DNA of 44,636 nucleotides, from NCBI GenBank assembly GCA_003567775.1, contig PWYR01000096.1:1-44636 (forward strand), read 5' to 3'. Positions 40,096-44,636 of the stretch are shown here, piece after piece. How positions within the stretch are numbered: position 1 is the first letter of the stretch; each line of letters begins with the position of its first letter. The position numbers were made by a program, and so were the translations under genes. The DNA is from Ignavibacteriales bacterium (lineage in GTDB: Bacteria > Bacteroidota > Ignavibacteria > T3Sed10-11). Below the pieces are notes generated by a model. It worked only from the letters and a program-made list of their open reading frames with translations. It was not told where the DNA came from and made no database searches.

Positions 40096-40875
40096 ATGAA
40101 AATTTACCAGATAGACGCGTTTACCGAAAAACCATTCACGGGAAATCCCGCAGCGGTCTGTTTCCTCGAATCCCCAAAAAGTAATGCATGGATGCAAAAT
40201 GTCGCTACGGAGATGAATCTCTCCGAAACCGCTTTTTTTTGGCCGGTTGATACGGGGTATGAACTGAGGTGGTTTACTCCCACAATGGAAGTAGACCTGT
40301 GCGGTCATGCAACGCTCGCAACCGCTCATGCAATTTGGGAAGATGGATTACAATCAACGGATAATCCGATTGAGTTTCATACGAAAAGCGGTTTGCTCAA
40401 AACTAAAAAAAACGATGGATGGATTGATATGGATTTCCCTGCTCTGCCTGCCGGTGAAACGTCGCCCCCGGAGGGTTTGCTTGAAGCGCTCCATGTAAAA
40501 GCGTCCTATGTCGGTAAAAACCAGTATGATTATCTTGTCGAGGTTACCTCGGAAATCGTATTGCGAAAACTCCGCCCGGATTTTCTGAAACTTGCGCGGC
40601 TCGATATACGCGGGGTTATTGTAACTGCGCGTTCGTCGGAGTACGATTTTGTATCGAGGTTCTTCGCGCCGGGGGTGGGCATTTCCGAAGACCCGGTTAC
40701 CGGTTCCGCCCATTGTTGTCTCGCTCCGTACTGGAAAAGCAAACTTAAAAAAGATGTAATGGTCGGCTATCAGGCGTCGCAAAGAGGCGGCGTCGTAAGG
40801 GTTCGGGTTATGGACGATCGTGTGATGCTTGGCGGAAAAGCCGTAACAATCCTGAGGGGTGAATTGCTGCAATGA
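40096..40875 (+). CDS. PhzF family phenazine biosynthesis-like isomerase
   Basis: QIDAFTEKPFTGNPAAVCFLE, NLSETAFFWP, LRWFTPTMEVDLCGHATLATAH, APGVGISEDPVTGSAHCCLAPYW. Confidence 0.95.
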   Translation: MKIYQIDAFTEKPFTGNPAAVCFLESPKSNAWMQNVATEMNLSETAFFWPVDTGYELRWFTPTMEVDLCGHATLATAHAIWEDGLQSTDNPIEFHTKSGLLKTKKNDGWIDMDFPALPAGETSPPEGLLEALHVKASYVGKNQYDYLVEVTSEIVLRKLRPDFLKLARLDIRGVIVTARSSEYDFVSRFFAPGVGISEDPVTGSAHCCLAPYWKSKLKKDVMVGYQASQRGGVVRVRVMDDRVMLGGKAVTILRGELLQ

Positions 40876-40986
40876 CGGCAATCTTCTAACCGGCAGTTTG
40901 AATATAACACGAAATTATTTAAATTTATTTTATGTTTTTACTATTGAAGATTTATAAAATAGTGGAATAATGCAGAAGTATGTCTT

Positions 40987-41970
40987 ATGCAATACAAAGA
41001 TTATTATAAAATACTCGGCGTCGGTAGAAACGCTTCACAGGATGAGATAAAAAAAGCATACAGAAAACTTGCAGTTAAGTATCACCCGGATAAAACGGAA
41101 GGCGATAAAAAGGCAGAAAACAAATTCAAAGAAATATCCGAAGCGTATGAAGTTTTAAAAGATCCCGCAAAACGAAAAAAATACGATCGCTTCGGTCAGA
41201 ACTGGAAACAGTACCAGGAAGCGGGCGCGGGCGCCGGCGGGTTTGACTTCTCAGATTTCATGAAACAGGGTGGATCCGGCCGGGGCAGAGGACGGGATCG
41301 GCAGGAACAATCCTCCTCGTATGGAGATACATTCAGCTTTGAAGAGGTTTTCACCGGCGGAAGGGGACGAAGCGGTTTCAGCGATTTCTTCGAGACATTA
41401 TTCGGCGAGGAATTTCGCAGCGCACGGGCGCGGCCGCGCGGCGGAAGCACGGCGTCGATGCGAGGGCAGGATGTGACTGCGGAGACAACGCTTACACTCG
41501 AAGAAGCATATTACGGAACGGCGCGTATTATTCAGATGGACGGAAAAAAAGTCCGGGTGAATATTAAACCGGGTATCCGGGATAACCAAACGCTTCGCCT
41601 TCCCGGGAAAGGAGTGCCCGGCGCCGGCGGCGGGCAGGCAGGCGACCTTTACCTTAAAATTAACATTACCCAACACCCTGTATATAAACGCGACGGGGAC
41701 AATCTTTATATGGATGTCAAGGTCGATCTTTATACCGCGGTAACAGGCGGGAAAACCGAAGTCGAAACGCTGAAGGGAAAAGTGAAAGTCGATATACCCA
41801 AAAAGACACAGTCGGGTAAAGTTTTACGTTTACCGAAACTCGGTATGCCGGTTCATAACAAGCCGGGTGAGTACGGCGATCTGTATGTAAAAGTTCATAT
41901 TCAAATCCCGGATGATTTGACCGAAGAAGATGTAAAGAAATTCGAGCATTTGAAGAAATCGAAAACATAG
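40987..41970 (+). CDS. DnaJ C-terminal domain co-chaperone (CbpA-like)
   Basis: [35 protein letters not shown]-domain with HPD; G/F-rich region; C-terminal DnaJ domain without zinc finger. Confidence 0.95.
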   Translation: MQYKDYYKILGVGRNASQDEIKKAYRKLAVKYHPDKTEGDKKAENKFKEISEAYEVLKDPAKRKKYDRFGQNWKQYQEAGAGAGGFDFSDFMKQGGSGRGRGRDRQEQSSSYGDTFSFEEVFTGGRGRSGFSDFFETLFGEEFRSARARPRGGSTASMRGQDVTAETTLTLEEAYYGTARIIQMDGKKVRVNIKPGIRDNQTLRLPGKGVPGAGGGQAGDLYLKINITQHPVYKRDGDNLYMDVKVDLYTAVTGGKTEVETLKGKVKVDIPKKTQSGKVLRLPKLGMPVHNKPGEYGDLYVKVHIQIPDDLTEEDVKKFEHLKKSKT

Positions 41971-42059
41971 CCGGGGATTTCGATCCCTGAATATCTCCGC
42001 GTACATTTTTTCGCTTCTTTTATTTCCGTTTTGTTCGTAGAAACCGTTGTATCCTCATT

Positions 42060-42111
42060 TTGTAACGCCGCTTGTTAAGCGGCATACACGGCCCGGCGAG
42101 TCGTGTTACAA
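42060..42111. repeat. Palindromic intergenic element
   Basis: TTGTAAC(42060-42066)...GTTACAA(42105-42111) enclosing GCCGCTT-gtt-AAGCGGC(42067-42083). Confidence 0.5.
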
Positions 42112-42176
42112 TCATTCAATTCTGCCTCCGGGTTGACTATTTTAAAAATAATTTACATAAATTTGAGTGAAAACCC

Positions 42177-42206
42177 TTGCATTATTAATAAAATTTCTTA
42201 TATTTG
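42177..42206 (+). promoter_or_regulatory. Bacteroidota-type promoter
   Basis: TTGC(42177-42180), 18 nt, TATATTTG(42199-42206), an exact match to TAnnTTTG. Confidence 0.5.
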
Positions 42207-42945
42207 ATTATTCGTTATTTTATTTGTTTTTTTAAAAATTACGTAAGTAGAGCGTTACGTTACACACAGTCATTTCAAATTGTCTCAAGAGCGGTATATG
42301 GTTTTTTATTAAGAATATCACTTGACCTTCCCATGCCGGATGCACCTGTTGATAAATGGGTAAGAAGGAACCGGGTTTGCCCCCTGAGCGGGCAAGCTGT
42401 CTGATCAAGCGAGACAAGAGGTTGGTAGCCGGAGAACGGTCTCGCAAGTACTATTTGTATTACATGTAGCAGCTTTTCAGTCCCTCCAATTGAAATGCTG
42501 CTAATCCTAATCCGCCCGTTGGTTCCTGTGACTAACGAGGCGGAGCTGTGCCCTACGAAGTCGGTTTTGCCGTAGTAGGGCTGTGCAACGAGGGAGCAAT
42601 TGGCATTTATTGAAATTGTAAGCGCCTGTCAACACTCATCACATTTCTATCCCCGATATGATGTCATGTGGGTTGGTCCCGACGTTGAGAAAATTTCTCA
42701 TTGGACGACCCCGGGCGATCATTATTAGCTCGTATACTCTTCCTCGATGCATACCCGTTGTATTTCAAAAAAAGAATTTTTATTAAAACTTCATACATTG
42801 AATCTATTCACAATTCCTCCGTCCGCTGTACAAGCGGCTCATATAATCCCTTACGCTGACAGGCGCTGATATGTGTGTCGTCGGGACGGAGGATTTGTTT
42901 AACTAAAATTATCTTTTGTTGTTGGAATTATTGAAGGGATTAGTC
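42207..42945 (+). ncRNA. Candidate long structured leader / non-coding RNA upstream of polysaccharide export gene
   Basis: ~730 nt with no convincing CDS and a run of strong hairpins: 42467-42503 (12 bp, one mismatch), 42511-42544 (13 bp, one bulge), 42550-42581, 42377-42395, plus long-range complementarity. Confidence 0.5.
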
Positions 42946-44636
42946 ATGAAGCGAACAGTAATTTTTATTGTTATCTCCCTCATTTTCGGTATGGCTGCTC
43001 TTTCGTCCCAATCTACAAGTGAAAGTGATCGCCGCAGGGCAGAGGAGCAGGCGCGGCGCATGTCGCCCGATCAGATACAGGAGCGGCTTCGCCAGGCGGG
43101 AATATCCCGTGAAGAAGCCGTTGAACGCGCCCGCAGAGAGGGGGTAAGTCTTGAAGCAATCCTCTTCCCCGACAGAGATGAGAGAGTAGATGATACCGAC
43201 CGGTTGAGATTAGAACAACGCTTGCCGGTCACATCGCGAACCCGCCTCGATAGCATTCAAGCCGAACGCCTGCGGCAGATCGGCATCACCCGTGAACTCG
43301 CACTACGAAGAGCACAAAGCGAAGGTGAGACGCTTACTGAATTTCTTTTCCCCGAGGAGCCGGATGAGGATGTTGAGGAGGAGATGAATTACCGGATTCA
43401 ACTGTATGGACTTACCCGCGAAGAAGCCCAGATGAATGCCCACATGCTTGGTATGACCCTCGAGGAATTTGTATTCCCGGATCTCCCCGATGTCAGCTTA
43501 CTGCGCGAGGATGAGTTGGTGGATATAACAATCCCCGAACGGGATTTCAGACCTGAGGAATTTGCCGACCGTGAAAATGCAATGGATCTCGATGCATTCG
43601 GCTATAACATATTCGATTTTCCCGCCACGACGTTTGAACCGGTTCTCAGCATATCACCTCCGGCGAATTACCGGGTCGGTCCCGGCGATGAACTGGTTAT
43701 CTCCGTCTGGGGGCAGGTGCAGCTCTATCACTCATTGACCGTAAACAGGGAGGGATTCATTATCATTCCCGACCTCGGGCAGGTGATGGTAAACGGATTG
43801 ACGCTCGAGCAGATACGCGAGCGATTGTTACAGCGAATGTCGCAGGTATATTCCAGTCTCGGCGGCGGCGCAAGCGCCAATTCATTTCTCGACGTCTCGG
43901 TCGGGAAACTCCGCACTATACAGGTGTTTGTGCTCGGCGATGTCAGGCGTCCCGGAGGGTATACGCTCTCGTCCATGAGCACCGCATTTAAAGCCCTCTA
44001 TTACTCAGGCGGACCGACGTTAAAAGGATCGTTGCGGGACATTCGTGTTATGCGCGGAAACAGGGAAGCTGCCCGGTTGGATTTTTACAGCTATGCGCTC
44101 AAAGGCGATCAATCGGGCGACGTCCGGCTCGAGGACGGCGACATAGTATTCGTGCCGCCTGCCGGGAAACGCGCTGCCCTGGCGGGACGCGTTGTCCGGC
44201 CTGCGGTTTATGAATTGAAAGAAGACGAGCGGCTCGGTGAGTTAATTAGCATGGCGGGAGGACTGCGCTTCGATGCACGATTCGACCGCATTCACATCGA
44301 GCGTATCGTCCCGTTCTCCATGCATCGGGAATTCAAACACAATATTCTCGATATCGATGTGATGTTCGAAAACGACTACGACCTGCTCGATAGCGATCAT
44401 CCCGTCGAAGCAGGCGATGTCGTTATGGTATCGCCGCGTCCGCAGCGCCTTGAAAACAGAGTTCGTGTTGTGGGAAACGTTAATAACCCGGGAATTTATG
44501 AACTGTCGCCCGGTATGACCGTACGGGATCTTGTCCTTCGAGCAGACGGACTGCTTGACGATACTTACATTAACAGAGCTACTATTGTCCGCACGCAGGA
44601 AGAATCCATGAAAAAAGAAGTGGTCCCGGTAGACCT
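42946..44636 (+). CDS. Polysaccharide export protein, Wza/SLBB-type (3' end outside window)
   Basis: Own translation MKRTVIFIVISLIFGMAALSSQS...NYRVGPGDELVISVWGQVQLYHSLTVNREGFIIIPDLGQVMVNGLTLEQIRERL...VFVLGDVRRPGGYTLSSMST...VRVVGNVNNPGIYELSPGMTVRDLV; open to window end. Confidence 0.9.
   Translation, partial: MKRTVIFIVISLIFGMAALSSQSTSESDRRRAEEQARRMSPDQIQERLRQAGISREEAVERARREGVSLEAILFPDRDERVDDTDRLRLEQRLPVTSRTRLDSIQAERLRQIGITRELALRRAQSEGETLTEFLFPEEPDEDVEEEMNYRIQLYGLTREEAQMNAHMLGMTLEEFVFPDLPDVSLLREDELVDITIPERDFRPEEFADRENAMDLDAFGYNIFDFPATTFEPVLSISPPANYRVGPGDELVISVWGQVQLYHSLTVNREGFIIIPDLGQVMVNGLTLEQIRERLLQRMSQVYSSLGGGASANSFLDVSVGKLRTIQVFVLGDVRRPGGYTLSSMSTAFKALYYSGGPTLKGSLRDIRVMRGNREAARLDFYSYALKGDQSGDVRLEDGDIVFVPPAGKRAALAGRVVRPAVYELKEDERLGELISMAGGLRFDARFDRIHIERIVPFSMHREFKHNILDIDVMFENDYDLLDSDHPVEAGDVVMVSPRPQRLENRVRVVGNVNNPGIYELSPGMTVRDLVLRADGLLDDTYINRATIVRTQEESMKKEVVPVD

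Noticed and set aside
42204-42447. Short ORFs (66 aa +, 71 aa -) in the polysaccharide leader
   Set aside because: No RBS, no family signal, and they overlap predicted hairpins; treated as non-coding
42207-42945. Known RNA classes for the leader (c-di-GMP-I riboswitch, cobalamin riboswitch, RNase P RNA, tmRNA, group II intron domain V)
   Set aside because: Signature conserved segments of those classes were looked for by eye and not found; an Rfam cmscan is still required

Overview
Bacterial chromosomal window. The TonB/carboxypeptidase-regulatory-like protein, YtxH and COX24-like small proteins, and a TAnnTTTG promoter element suggest the FCB group (Bacteroidota/Ignavibacteriota/Calditrichota-like); this is inference only. 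About 40 genes are called and every one is on the + strand. Most are housekeeping: nuoDEF, dut, rsmI-like, metH, queG, trxB, sppA, HU, EF-G2-type fusA, HIT, nifS/iscS, tsaD, chorismate mutase, mltG, msrB, dnaJ/cbpA. There are also two ECF sigma/anti-sigma modules, a LAL (MalT-like LuxR) regulator, a TolC/adaptor/RND efflux operon, an orphan DNA methyltransferase next to a 2H phosphoesterase, and the start of a Wza-like polysaccharide export gene at the right edge. The best candidate for something undescribed is the ~730-nt apparently non-coding, hairpin-dense leader (about 42207-42945) between a TAnnTTTG promoter-like element and the polysaccharide export gene; it contains long-range and mutually exclusive complementary segments. 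Other points: an RND pump whose TM4 and TM10 proton-relay residues are all substituted, an attenuator-like arrangement after the LAL regulator, a 30-aa mS38/COX24-like basic ORF missing from the ORF track, heptameric tandem repeats, and a MITE/REP-like inverted repeat. Nothing was computed or searched; all family calls come from reading motifs.
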